A stretch of DNA of 64,000 bases. It comes from Mycocentrospora acerina. Its lineage: Eukaryota > Ascomycota > Dothideomycetes > Pleosporales. Every line of letters begins with the position of its first letter. Position 1 is the first letter of the stretch. Position numbers and translations under genes: made by a program. Shown here piece after piece: positions 1-11,662 of this stretch. The stretch lies in contig JAKUHH010000100.1 of the NCBI GenBank assembly GCA_022701365.1, positions 41,415 through 105,414 on the forward strand. Direction: 5' to 3'. The notes under the pieces are model-generated. The model saw nothing but the letters and a program-made list of their open reading frames with translations. It was not told the DNA's origin and searched no databases.

Positions 1-221
1 AGAACAGAGAAACACTCTAATGTAGAGGAAATATCAATTCTACTAGCAAAGCCATGGAGCAAGCCTGCAGACTCTTACGCTACTATCTATATTTCTAGAA
101 ATAACAAAGAGGAGACTGCAAAAGCTCACCAAAACTGGTTACAAAAAAACACAAAAAGCAACAACAAAAAAATCAGACAATCCTAGCTACTGCTGCTACT
201 GCTAGAAATAGCAATAGCAAT

Positions 222-223
222 AG

Positions 224-267
<44 letters not shown>
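222..267. repeat. (TAC)n microsatellite inside LINE
   Basis: About 15 uninterrupted TAC/ACT triplets. The reverse-strand LINE copy has a longer, interrupted version at 42,811-42,916, so the run is part of the LINE family and encodes a threonine-rich linker just before RNase H. Confidence 0.9.
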
Positions 268-782
268 GGCTAGCTCAACCTATCTTGCTATACACAGACG
301 GGTCAAAACAGGGAGAAGAGACTGCAGCAGGCTATTGTCAAATAGACTTGCTAAACCTTAACTACCTGCAAGCAAAAAGCTACAACCTAGGACAAGGCCT
401 AGAAATAATGGACGCTGAGCTATACGCTATTTTTAGAGCGTTAAGCAACTTAGTACTGCAAGAGCTTTTTGCAGAAACTATCTATATTTTTGTAGACAGC
501 TAAGCAGCCTTAAAAAGACTGCAAAGCACTGCATTAAAAGGAGGACAAAAAATCAGCTATCTAATTACTAGGCTTTGCAAAAGGCTAGTACAACAAGGAA
601 ATAGAGTAGATTTTGAGTGGATTCCAGGCCACCAAAAAATCAAAGGAAATAACCACGCTGACAGGCTAGCTAAGGCAGGCCTAAAGCACACAAAAACAGA
701 AAAAGAAGAGGTTGCTACTACTTTAAGCTATCTAAATAGAAAGCTAAAAGAAGAAATAACCTTAGAGTGGCAAATAAGCTGG

Positions 783-1242
783 TGTTAAGATCTTGTTCTG
801 TACTTGATCTTAGTGGTCGATGACCTTCTGATACTAGTACTAATGTAGAACAGGTTTAAGGTTGGTTCTTAGGGATAGAGTAAGTTTAAGGAAACAAGGT
901 TAGTTTAATGCACGTATCTAGGATACACTGTAATTAAGGGTAAGAAGCAATAAGTAGATTAATTAACAAGGTTAAACACATTACTATAAGGGTAGTGTTC
1001 CTATTATTTATATATATAATAGGGGAATCCTATAAGTCCCCTGCAAATTATAGTTATTAGTTAATACAGCTTACAATACTAGAAGTTAAGCTTACTTATT
1101 ATGTGTCCTAGCTCACTCTGCCAAGAGTTAAGCCAGTCACGTGACTGCTCCTTACTAAAGGGCTTAGCCCGTACACTCCTTTGGTCAAGGGATTCGCACC
1201 CTTCTGGTTCTAGCCTGGGGGTCGTAGAACCTGATCGTAACA
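783..1242 (-). mobile_element. Solo LTR, gypsy family, U3 type A
   Basis: 460-bp solo LTR with TGTTA...TAACA ends, inserted in the LINE and flanked by a 5-bp target duplication GCTGG (778-782 and 1243-1247). It matches the 488-bp LTRs at 19,378-19,865 and 49,683-50,170, lacking about 30 bp. In gypsy sense it lies on the minus strand, so U5 is at the left. Solo state implies LTR-LTR recombination after insertion. Confidence 0.93.
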
Positions 1243-1314
1243 GCTGGCAACAAGCTAAAGAAAAAGAGAGAGGCAAAAGCTATAATAGTAATACTAAAGG
1301 GCAACCTAGGTTTA

Positions 1315-1446
1315 TGTTAAGATCCTGTCCTGTACTTGATCTTAGTGGTCGATGACCTTCCGATACTAGTACTAAAGTAGAACGGGTTTAAGGTTGGTTC
1401 TCGGGGATAGAGTAGGTTCAGGGAAACAAGGTTGGTTCAATGCACG
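1315..1446 (-). mobile_element. Truncated LTR (U5/R part), gypsy family
   Basis: 132 bp identical in layout to the first part of the adjacent LTRs, starting TGTTAAGATCC and stopping at TGCACG where another LTR begins. No U3 is present, so its type cannot be told. Confidence 0.85.
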
Positions 1447-1857
1447 TGTTAAGATCCTGTTCTGTACTTGATCTTAGTGGTCAAAGACCTTCTGATACTA
1501 GTACTAAAGTAGAACAGGTTTAAGGTTAGTTCTTAGGGATAGAGTAGGTTCAGGGAAACAAGGTTAGTTTAATGCACGTATTAATGATACACTGTGATTA
1601 AGGGTAAGAAGCAATAAGTAGATTAATTAACAAGGTTAAACACAATGCTATAAGGGCAGTGTTCCTACTTGCTATATACTGTAGTGGATAGTGAGGGCAG
1701 TCGTGAGCTGCACGAGCTTGTCACGTAGGGTAGTCTGGATAGTCGTGAGCTGCACGAGCTATTACGTGACTTCCCTGGCTAAAAGGATTCACCTAATCTT
1801 ATTGGCCTATATTAATCCTGGCGCCTGATCTAACGCCTGGGGTGTCAAATCTTAACA
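1447..1857 (-). mobile_element. Solo LTR, gypsy family, U3 type B
   Basis: 411-bp LTR ending ATCTTAACA, same length as the opposite-strand copy at 20,312-20,722. Its U3 differs from types A and D and holds an exact 20-bp direct repeat (1699-1718 and 1741-1760) with CACGTGA-like motifs. Flanks GCACG and CAGCG do not match, so it arrived by nested insertion plus deletion or by recombination. Confidence 0.88.
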
Positions 1858-4800
1858 CAGCGCTTTAAGCTCTTAAATTAGCAATGCTAGCTGCTCTAGG
1901 AGTTTAATTGCACTTAGATTAACAACAGAAAACTGTAAGAAATAGTGCACTACTTATTACTGCAGTGCAATTAGAGTTCTATGCTGTTCTTGCAAGTGCC
2001 TGTTAAGATTAACAATTCCTGTGCAGTGCTGTTTGCATACTAGTACACTGTATTCTGTAAGAAAGCTAAAGACAGTGTTGCAATTGTCTATAGAAACTTT
2101 CTTAGGCTAGTAATTATTGTCTGCGCAGCAAACAGTGTTGCTGCTTTGCTGCTTATCTTGCGCAATAAGCGCTTAGCTATCTTAGGCAGGGTTCTTTATC
2201 TTTGCAAAACCCTACCTAGATTGCAACCTAAAGTATTAATACCTGCTAAAATTCTAGTAGCTAATAGCGCTTATAATTCTGTGTAAGACTTATCTAGAAA
2301 ACTATTATAGCTAATTAATAAATTGTAGGATGTTTAAGGGTTAATAAAGTAGATGTTTAGAGTTAGAATATTTTCTTTTAAAGTTTAAACCCCTACATAG
2401 GTAACACTAAGCCTAACATCCTGCCTTATATTAGGTAGGCAGATTAGTTTACAGAAAGCTAACAACACTAACTTTAGAAGATAACTACATAGGGCCTATG
2501 TAACCTAATCTACGCTAAGGCTTAATTATTCTATCCTTAATAAAAGAAACTCTAATAATATTAAGGGCTAGATATTGTTACTGCTATAAGATAGGGGCAA
2601 GCGTTAATTTGTAATTCAGTTTGCTGCTGCTAGTCTTTGCTCTTAAGAGCAACCTAACTCTACTCTATTAGCACAGTTTATAGATATAATATTTAAGTTT
2701 ATATAAGTTATTTTTGTGTCCTAATTGTTAGTTATATACGCCTTATGTACTATTTGTGTCTATACCTATAATTGCTGCATTAGCTTAGAACTCTTAATTC
2801 CTAATACAACTAACTTCTTGCATAACTAACTTAAAACTTCCTTGTCTCCTAGTAAGCTATATTCTTCTTTGCCCTCTTCTTCAATTGTAGTTAAAAGGTC
2901 TAGCGCGTATCTTATATTGCTACATTAAAACAGACTAATAACAGTCTTTTATGTAAGATAACTGTACTAGCACTGCATTAACAGTTGCAGCTGCTAGTGT
3001 CTGTTACTTAACTTGTTCTATTTGTTACAAAACTCTTAAGGAATGCTACATCTCTTACAACTGCCCTGCGCTTTAATCCCCTCTCTAAATATTGCTTTGC
3101 CTATTTAAAGGGAACGCTGCTTTGCTCTACTCTAGCTGCACTTACCTAAGGTGTAATTAATCTTTAAACTACTTAGTCTGCGCCTTGCGCAGAACCTACA
3201 TCTACTAACCTACTACTTTAATGTGTTTTGCTAGCCTTGCAACTTATTATTATTATCTTAACCTTGCTTATACAGACACAGAAGGTCTTTAATCTTGCGC
3301 AGCTCCTTTGCTACTGCAGATACTAACCTTCTAAAATTAAATGCTAATGTTAGCAGTTTAAAGACAAACAGTAATCTTAAGATGCTATTATTGCAGAAAC
3401 TAACATGTCTTTTAAACTAGAAAGCTACTAGGTTTTACGCTATAAAATCTACATTATTTTTATTACACAGTTGCTCTAATAAGTACTTTTTAAGAATTTA
3501 ATTGTTATAAGCACAAAGTGCTGCAATTGTCTTTTTTTATAACAGATTTGTTTTAGCATTTGCTATTACTAAAGGGGGATCTCTTTAGAAGATTTGCCTA
3601 GTGCTGTTTTACCTTATTACAATCTGCTTTATCTAAATGTAGTCTAGCAATAACATCTCTGCATAAGAAATTAGTTATTAAGCATAGGCTACAAGCTCTA
3701 ATGCTAGGCATAAGCTGTAGAAGCTTTAGGTCTTAGAGCTAATTAAAGATCTTTTAAGCCTTATTAGAGGCATCTTGTTGTCTGCATTGTTCTAGGTTGT
3801 AGTCTAGTTCTAGCTCCCTAGTGCTTGCGTAACATAGCTAGCAACTAACGTTTCTCTACTGCACAAATGCTCCTTTAATACTATGTAAACAGTAGGGAGT
3901 ATTAAAGTCTTTATTTGCTTCTGCTTCTTAGCTTTTTATATAAGCAGAGATTAGCTTCTTCTCTTTAAGCACACTATTACACTTAAGAGGACTTAGACAA
4001 CTAAAGATAGGCACAGACTTAGACTAAAAGATTCTTAGGGCAGTCTTATAGAAGGCAGCTTTAGTTGCTGTAGCCTAAGGGCTGTTTCTAGTCTTGTGCT
4101 TGCTACATTAAAGCAATGTATAGTAGTCCTGCACAGATAGGTGTTCTACATGCTTTAGAGGGCTAGCAGTGCGTCGCCTTTTTAGAGGTCTACAGTCTAT
4201 AGATAACTAAATCCCTTGCTTTTGTCTCTCTCCTGTATTAGAAGAGGCAGTAATGTTAGTATGCTGCAGCTTTAAGAATTTGTGCTATTTATTTAATGCC
4301 TATTTGTAAACGCGCAAGAGTGCAGGCTAAAGACTATTAGAATAAGCACTGTCTAGTCTATACGTCGTCCCTCTTTGCAGAGGGCAATGCCTACTTTGCT
4401 ATACAAATAAAACATTAATATCTGCTTCTTTACTCTTGTTGTTATGTTAATTAAAGGGATTTGCTATTTATTTAACGTGCTTTTCTGTAATTGCAATTAA
4501 GAGCTGTTAATACACCTGCACCCCTACAGAGAACCTAAGCGTGCTAATAGTCTGTCTACAAAGTATTTTTAACAGAATAGATGTTTTAATAAGCTTGTTT
4601 AGTCTGACTAGAGAGGAAAACAAAAGCGTACTTTTAGTGTCTATATTGTAGCAGATTTAGTACAGCATGTAAGCAAAAGGCTAAATAAACACTAGATAGT
4701 AGTACAGGATCTTGCTTAGCTCTTTTAGAAGGAACCTAACTACTTAAAACTCTTTGTTAGTTGTGCAGCAAGCCTTATAATGTTAACTAATTAGAGCTAT

Positions 4801-7104
4801 CTTGCTAGCGTAGACGCAAACTCTGCAAGACATTAAAGCTCTATTATAATGCTCTAAAGTAAAAAGCTTAGTTCCTCTTAGGGCTTGCCTGCTAACAAGG
4901 TAGACTAATAGGACTAAGAGGTGTGTCAAATTATTGTACTAATTAAGGTAGCAGCAGATTGCAACTAAATCCTAATTATTATCTGTCATAAGGCTGTTTA
5001 CAGTCGCTAGGCATGCTCTTCTAGAAAGCTTAAGGTACGCTTCTCTTAGACTGTTAGCAGGATTAGCTACAAATAAGTAGCTAAGAGTAGTATTAGACAG
5101 CCTGTCGCAGATGCATGTTAGATTAGACTTAGGACACTACTTGTACATTATTTGTCTGCAGACAGCTGTTGCATAAGCAATTATATTGTAGCTAATCTTT
5201 TAGAACTGATCTATAGACAAGTCTACTCTAGCCTAAGACACTATGTTAGCGTCCTAACTCTAGGTTACCTAGAAGGCTAGCCTATTAGATTAACTAATTG
5301 CTCGTCTATAATTACATAGGCTTAAAAACTTGTCTATTAGTACTTATAATCTAAGGCACATCTTAGCTCTGCGCGCTTTATTAAGTTGTTCTAACTAATT
5401 GTACTAGGGCTGCACTAGCTATCCTATATATTAGTGTGCAAAGCGAGGAAGAGTAGACTTAATAATAAGCAGTTAGCTACAGTAGATTAACACTAACAAC
5501 TTTAACATATAATTAGAAGGTCTCTTAAAAGTTAAACTATTAATTAAGCTTCTTAAGATACTACTAAAGAATATAAGAAGAGTAGAGGAAGAATTGCTAT
5601 CTTTATATTCTTTAGTTACAAGGAAGTACCTAAAGCGCAGCATTAGATCTTCTAGTGCTGCTTTAAGCCTTAAGCTCTTCCCTCTTTCTGTTGTTATTGC
5701 AACCTTATCTACTATTAAGCTACTAATAGGCCTGTTATGCAGAGAGCTATTAAGACGCCTTGCTATAAGCCTTAGGTTACTAGACGCTTCTTTAAGCTTG
5801 CAATCTAATGTGTTAGCCTTAAACTTACTAAGATCTTGTTTAAGCTAGCTTCTAAGCAAATATTTGCTACTGTTAGAAATTGTAGAAGTGTTATTGCTGT
5901 ATAGCTTATCCTTATCTAAAGCTTCTGCAACTTCCTGCATTGTTAAGGGGCATCTTACTATTATTCTCTAGTTATTAATCTTGTGTGCTTCCTCTGCAGG
6001 GTACAAAGACTACACATTATTATCCTACACTTAAGCAAAGGCTTAATATTTACTTTCTGTTAGGATTCTCTTTACTAGTTATTACCTTGCTTCCTTGCCT
6101 ATCCTCTACAGACAGAAGCAAAAGCACACATATCTTTTTATTAGCCTTTAATAGCTGTAGGAAGTGCTCTTATGTCTAACTAACTTAAATAGAGCTTTGT
6201 ATAGTTAATTAACAAACTAGCTGCGTAGCTAGCATTGCATTGATACGTCTGTATGTTAAACAGTGTCTGCACACTAGTTAAATACACAACCTAGAGCAGC
6301 GACTATAAGCACTAGCGTCTGCTCATCTACCTTACAGCTGTAGAGATTAGTGCTGTTAGAGGTGTCTAGTAGCAGGCTATAATCTGCAACCTAAGGCATC
6401 TGTGCTAGTTTTACAAGGAATAATTAGTCTACATTAGCAAATATTTTAGCCTATCCTGTGCGCTGCATCTAGTTTGTATTAAGAGCTATGTTAGTGTTAC
6501 TACTGTTAGTAGCAGATGCCTTATATTAAACTAACAGACAGTCCTGCTCTTTGCAATATAATGCCTCTAATTAAGAGAGTTGCAGCACAGAGTCTTAGAG
6601 CAAGCTGTTGTTAAGAGCCTGCACAATTAAAGACTCTAGCTTCACAGTCTAGTATCTAGCTGCACTATGCTATCCCTAACTTTGCAGCAATAGACCGCTA
6701 ACTACATAGTTATAGAGCTATATTAGTAATTTTTGCTTTACTCTATAGTTTTTAGACAAGTAGCAACTTAGTACTTTATAGCTAGTAGTTTTTAAAGAGC
6801 AGTGCCTGCAGGCAATGCTAGGCTGTACTTAGAGATGCAGGTGTAGAGTAGATCTGTCTAAGCAGAGGCGCAAGGCTTCTAGCCCTAAGAACGTGTAAGG
6901 GCGCAACAGACGCCTTAGCTCTTTTGTAGTCAATTTAGGTACATTATGCTTCTTAGCAAGGTGGTTTGCAACAGCATTTAGAGAATTGCTAAGAGAGTAT
7001 TTGCAGGAACAGCAGATAATAACTAGCTCTAGCTTATTTATAAAAAGATCATGTCTTATAAGATATTCTCTAACATTTTTAAGACAGTAGTTTAAGTCAG
7101 GCAT
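1858..7104 (-). pseudogene. Decayed OrsD-domain/RecQ-type subtelomeric gene relic
   Basis: A 5.2-kb AT-rich tract packed with stops. Read on the minus strand it begins (7104-6829) with a 91-residue open stretch carrying CCSCKYSL...NHLAKKHNV, a C-x2-C/H-x4-H finger like the N-terminus of OrsD-domain (DUF3505, PF12013) proteins. About 2.1 kb further on (4920-4780) the frame reads a segment with ALRGTKLFTLEHYN, resembling the conserved 'PARGTE-LSL' block that follows OrsD domains in the long fungal proteins associated with telomere-linked RecQ helicases. Order and spacing fit one old gene, but intervening frames are too damaged to follow and I could not see helicase motifs here. The 23,931-24,594 relic is a C-terminal part of the same kind of gene. 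Family call is by memory of pattern, not by search. Confidence 0.45.
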
Positions 7105-7336
7105 TGCTAATAACAGATGCTTGCATTAACAACAACGCAACAAAGGAAAAGGCCTAAAGAACAGGCTAGTTCTGTAGACTAAACAACACAAAGGACTAGA
7201 TAGAGGTAATAGAAGAGTTAATCATGCGACAAAAGGAAGAAGGTTGTAGTGTTCGTAGGGTTAGCTCAAGCAGCGATCACAATTTCCTAAAAGGGTTTAG
7301 TTTTAGAATAGGGGGTGTTCTGTGTCGCCATACCTG

Positions 7337-7467
7337 AGTAGGCTTATAACTATGAGTAAACAATCAGGAGGAACTTGGTGCATGATTAGGAGTATAGGAC
7401 TCGGAGACTTTATAGGAACTGAGTGCTCACGTGCTTGCACACGTGCCTGCACACGTGCAGGCTGACA
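7337..7467 (-). mobile_element. Copia LTR fragment with adjoining primer-binding site
   Basis: 7351-7467 is the reverse complement of the 129-bp copia LTR found at 57,051-57,179 and 62,878-63,006, including the run of CACGTG-type hexamers and the terminal GGCTGACA. Just inside, GGCTTATAAC (7341-7350) corresponds to the GGGCTCATAAC primer site of the intact copy with two changes. So this is a 5' LTR end of a reverse-oriented element whose interior is not recognisable to the left. Confidence 0.75.
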
Positions 7468-7572
7468 TATATCTATAGTATTTATAACAGTCGGAGATCT
7501 TTACGAATATTACCATCTACTCTCCTAATATTAGGTATAGATAATACCTATAGAGATATACGTGTAGTAGGC

Positions 7573-9313
7573 TTACAGCCTCCAAATAAGATACGCAGAT
7601 ATCAAAGACATGCAAACGCTTATAGAGAAAACCCGTAAAAGGTCGCCGAGAGAATCTGAGATCTTGATAGCTTTCAGGATCTCAAACAAGAGACTCGACG
7701 CTCCCGTGGCCAGTATCTGCGGAAAGGCTATAAAGATGTTATGTGCGCCAAGCAGTGCGCCGGTACAAGATTCCATACCAGCTAACGTCCTGCTTTCCTC
7801 AATTACGATGACTTCGTCATTGGCCAGGACGAAGGGAACCCACTGGGTCACACACCAACATATTCCCGTTAGAGCAACGGATAATATTGTGAGAAGACGA
7901 GACTCGTAGAACAAGGTAGAAACCAGGGCCGCAAACAGCATCTGAGAAGTAAACCATAGTGCCTGGAGGACTTTGAGTTCTGAATCTGCGTGACCATAAT
8001 TGAAGAAATGCCTCAGCTTTCCCTTAGTGGAAGACGCCCTGCTCGTTAGTACGGGCAAGATGAATGCCATTAATAGTGCAACACAGGATTGGCTGAACAG
8101 AGCTGACGCACCACCAGCTGCTTCACATGTTCTTCCCGCGTTCGGCATTCTGCTTGGAGGCGTGAGGGGGCAGTCTATAATTACTTTTAGCATGAAAACC
8201 CCAAATTTCGATAATACAGTGCTCACTCATAGTAATTATGAAACTAAGCCAATTAGTATGCTATCTTGTTTCAAGAAATGTGGAAATAACATGCCTTGTA
8301 ATCTGTACGAGAAGAGGAAACCAAGCGAACCACGAGAAGAACTGGGCTAAGTATATGCGTCGCAACCTAGAAGAGAGAAGTTTCCATGTAGCTCTTGCAT
8401 CTGCACTTGCTGCCTCTCCTTTGGTTGCAAGATTAGTCTTTGGGGATTCTGCCACCGTGCAGCAGGTGACGACCAAGGAGGCTATGATGACGATGATGCT
8501 CAAAACCACCAAAGCCTGTACTTGGGTAGAAGCAACTGGAAACCTACCTGCCAAATCGGTCGCAGCTGCCAGATAGGATATCATACTCGCAACGTGGTTG
8601 ACCCGGCTTGCCCAGGCATTCGCCTCCGTCTGCTGGCTTGCGTGGCACTTATCGACGACTAGCGCACGCAACCCCGATTGTACTGGTTGAACAGAGACAT
8701 TGAGCACGAAGAAGAAGAACACAGCGAGCGAAGCAGCCGCTGGAGCCGGTTTCTGCGGCTGGCTGCGCCCAGGAAATAACATGGCCAACTCGGGGCTCCA
8801 ACCATAGCCAAGTAGAGCGATGACGAGCCCCACACCGCCAAGCGATATGAAGGGTTTGCGTCTGCGGAATTTATCGCTCCATCTGCCGAACAAGGGCTGC
8901 AGAAAGGCACCGCACGCTGGAGGGACGAACCAGATCAGAGTAGAAACAGACTTCGTGATTCCTAGAGACTCAAAGTAGGACTCGGGGTCACCATCAGCAT
9001 GTTTCCTCCAAAACACGGTCAGGAGAGTGAACACACAATGCCAGTTGAGAACTGTATGGAGAAGGCAACTTGGACCCTAAGTCACACCAACAAATATTAA
9101 CTACCATATCATGAATTCGTTTACAGAAGCTTACCCCGCCGTGCCGAGAACTAGACAAATGATATAGCATCGGCTGCGATATCCTGGCTTGTCTTGCAGG
9201 CTGATGGCATTGTTGAGGAAAGCGTCGGATTCGGATGATGAAGCGGGCTGCAGTTCGATGATTAACATGTCTGTGAGGCGCTGATGCCGAGAGGCGGGCG
9301 TAAGATGTTCCAT
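7573..9313 (-). CDS. GPH-family (sucrose/alpha-glucoside type) sugar transporter, MFS fold
   Basis: Predicted plasma-membrane sugar:H+ symporter of the glycoside-pentoside-hexuronide group, like plant SUT and fission yeast Sut1. Splicing by eye gives exons 9313-9135, 9076-9037, 8980-8295, 8243-8227 and 8174-7573, a 507-residue protein with no stops. Family signs: GVQVAFSIQFSTG in the first helix (about residues 60-72), SLGITKS at about 78-84, FGRWSDKFRRRKPF in the loop 2-3 motif (104-117), and ten to twelve hydrophobic segments. Intron 3 (8294-8244) is GC-AG with a TACTAAT branch site. Exon 4 is only 17 nt but both flanking introns (51 and 52 nt) are needed to keep frame. Start chosen as the first ATG in frame (9313). 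The protein is a little short for the family. It closes the left edge of the gene island; substrate unknown. Confidence 0.82.
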
Positions 9314-10041
9314 GACTATATTTACTATGTCAGTCACTCCAGACGTATAGTATTCGATTGAGTAACCAGAAAGTTTTACGAGCCAGAGTCAGTTTCACGA
9401 AGACTTTGTTATGCAGTGTGGTGTGCCAAAATTAACTAGCACATTTTCGGACGACAAACAGGTTGTTCGAGACAAACTGGCATGTTCAGATAGTGTGGAT
9501 CTTGAACGAGTTTCGGAACTATCTTGGAAGTAACGTAGACTACTTTCTCCATTCTTTTGTGCGTTTCAACATTCATCAGCCACCTTTTCTTATTCATACT
9601 GCATGGTATAGTGAGTTAAGTGTGACAGGCAATATAAATGAGCGATTATGCCCTGTGAAGCCTACGTAGACTGGCTTCTGCGTGTCACGTCTTGTAGACT
9701 CATCTCTTCAAGATAGGAAAATTTCTTCTGCCTATTTTGGTTGCCACAATCATCCTCGCGCAGGTGCAAAGTGCCGAGAACTTCGCAAGCCCATCGACTG
9801 GGGAGAGGGGATATCCGCAAGGTAAATGCTACATGCTAGGCACCTATCTACTCTACCGAATTGCCGAACTACCGGATACTCGCTTTTAGCAATTCTCCAC
9901 GATTCCGAACAAAATTTGAATAAATTGGCAGGACTAGCAATGTTAAATTCCAAAAAGAATCACACAGTTCCTATTTAAATTAATTACAAGCGTTTTACAA
10001 ATCACTCCTTCTTATTGTCTTAGTCGTTGAAAGCACCTCTC
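9314..10041. other. Intergenic region between transporter and UstYa-like gene
   Basis: Divergent promoter region shared by the genes at 7573-9313 (-) and 10,042-11,125 (+). The open stretches at 9463-9669 and 9750-9953 have no recognisable domains and are taken as chance. No repeat was recognised. Confidence 0.5.
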
Positions 10042-11125
10042 ATGGCTCCGTTTTCGCCATTTAAGAAGACCAAGACAGAGTATGCGGCGCTAGGGGCACG
10101 CTCGTCTACGGAATTGGAGGACGTAGCAGAGAAAGAAGCCATCTCTAGATATAATAAGCCTTCTTACGAGAGAAAGTACCGCCGACTTAGAATCATCACC
10201 ATCTTCTTGGTACTTACACTCGTTTTAATGATTCCTTACACTACATATGTGGGCATGCACATGCATGCTCATTCTCAGTCACAACCTCTGGACAAAGAGA
10301 TCCCACATGATGATCATGGCCTACATGGTGCTGACGTCGCTTTGGGAGTTGATCCATTTGGATGGATACCGGCCGGTGAGTTAGCGGCATCAGTCGCGCA
10401 TGGAAGGCACCTTCTGTATAACTAACTTGAAAAAGACTTGGGCCAACCTCTAAAATGGGTCATGTTTGGTGGCAAGGACGATCCCTACTACGTTAAGGAA
10501 GATATTTTCGACAGCCTAAAGGCAACGGAAGATACAGTGCTGAAGTTGCTTGAACTTGATAACCGTAAGTCCTTAAAAGACTTTAAACTTTTCTTTCTAA
10601 GATCGACACCTAACTTGCAATAACTTAAGCCGCGATCAAAACAAACGGAATAAATACAACGTATCTTAACGCCGACGGCCATGTGCGTGACCTCCGCGTC
10701 ACCACTGTTTATCAGGGCCAACACAAGATGCCGGTCTACTTTTTACGCGCCTTCCACCAAATGCACTGCATAGTACGTATCAAGCTTTCAGGCATGTATT
10801 GCAAGCAGAAATCCATTCCAGCTAACCGTTGTTCCTCACACTACGATAGTCAGTTATTACAGACGGTTACGGTAAAGCCCTGCATGGGCGCTCGGCAGAT
10901 GCACGATGGGGGCCTGAACACTTCGCACACTGTGTAAATGTGTTGCGAGAAGCAGTTTCGTGCTTTGCAGACGCACAGGTAGCCTCATTCATACATCCTG
11001 GCGATCCTCATATCTCCATCAACCAGCAGGCTCGCTGCCGCGATTACAAAGCGCTACGTGAATGGGCGGATGATGCGGTGAGAACGCCTAAATATGAGAA
11101 CTATGTTCACGAGGACCCCGAGTAA
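10042..11125 (+). CDS. DUF3328/UstYa-like protein
   Basis: Member of the UstYa/DUF3328 family, copper-dependent-type oxidases that act in fungal RiPP and NRP clusters on hydroxylation, chlorination or macrocyclisation steps. Exons 10,042-10,375, 10,436-10,564, 10,630-10,772 and 10,850-11,125 join into 293 residues; the introns (60, 65, 77 nt) are GT-AG with CTAAC branch sites. Layout is the family standard: cytosolic N-terminus, one membrane helix (residues 51-70, IITIFLVLTLVLMIPYTTYV), a lumenal part with TTYLNADG, then both diagnostic motifs: HQMHC (197-201) and HFAHC (226-230). Length is typical. The frame is broken without splicing, so gene callers that miss the introns would lose it. Start is the ATG at 10,042. 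Substrate cannot be told; the neighbouring condensation domain suggests a peptide-like one (inference). Confidence 0.88.
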
Positions 11126-11660
11126 CTGTGGCTTGATCAACATTTGTACCTATGCTTTCAGGTATCGAGAAGCTCCGGACGGTCAATTGGCAAGTATCCT
11201 TTTGTCATTATTATCGCGCAGGACGTTAGGTTGATGTCTGTGCCAAAGAGATTGAAACGAAAACTTTTGTATTTTACCTTCTTCACCACAGGTTCAGGGG
11301 ATGGTCTAGCGTAAACATAAACATTCGGGAAATTCTGCACAAGAGGATACATTACATGCGAAATTGAAACTATTGGACAACAACAGCTTTATAAAGTACA
11401 TGATCATGAAATAGTGTCCCCTAAAAAAGGGCAGGGTAGTTATGATGCCCTTTTGATTGAGCGGATTCATCATGTTCACTTCAGCTTTCTTCCCGCTTAT
11501 AATATTGCCCAGAAGGTTTATTGAAAACTAACGACGGTGGAAAGAAATAGAGATCCTCTTTTATTACCTCATGCCATGGCGACTGCGAAAAGCTGCCATT
11601 GTGGCGAGATAGGGCTAATGAATATACCATTTTCACTTTAGCATGCAGGAGCATGAACAT
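11126..11660. other. Intergenic, 3' side of UstYa-like gene
   Basis: 535 bp before the MITE. A 64-codon reverse open stretch (11,352-11,158) has no family features and is taken as chance. Nothing else recognised. Confidence 0.4.
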
Positions 11661-11662
11661 TA

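Larger units (their letters stand above)
1..1314 (+). mobile_element. LINE (non-LTR retrotransposon) fragment, RNase H region, copy 1
   Basis: Decayed 3' part of a LINE ORF2, running off the left edge. From about 286 the frame reads an RNase H domain: LYTDGSK (first Asp), MDAELYAI (Glu) and IFVDS (Asp), then a TAG, then IPGHQKIKGNNHADRLAKAG with the last conserved His/Asp. The frame is interrupted at 783 by a solo LTR and resumes at 1243 as WQQAKEKERGKSYNSNTKGQ, the same order seen in the uninterrupted reverse-strand copy near 42.2-42.8 kb. Another LTR piece ends it at 1315. Upstream residues 1-200 match 49,360-49,640 on the reverse strand. RNase H in a fungal LINE points to the Tad/I-like groups. 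Inactive. Confidence 0.85.

Noticed and set aside
1079..1355. Two overlapping open stretches on opposite strands
   Set aside because: They lie in the solo LTR and its junctions; the LTR identity explains the sequence.
1447..1857. Target duplication around the type B LTRs
   Set aside because: The flanks do not match at either copy, so insertion boundaries cannot be confirmed by TSD.
8227..8261. Transporter as two separate genes or a broken gene
   Set aside because: Two short introns and a 17-nt exon restore one frame with the expected membrane-protein layout.
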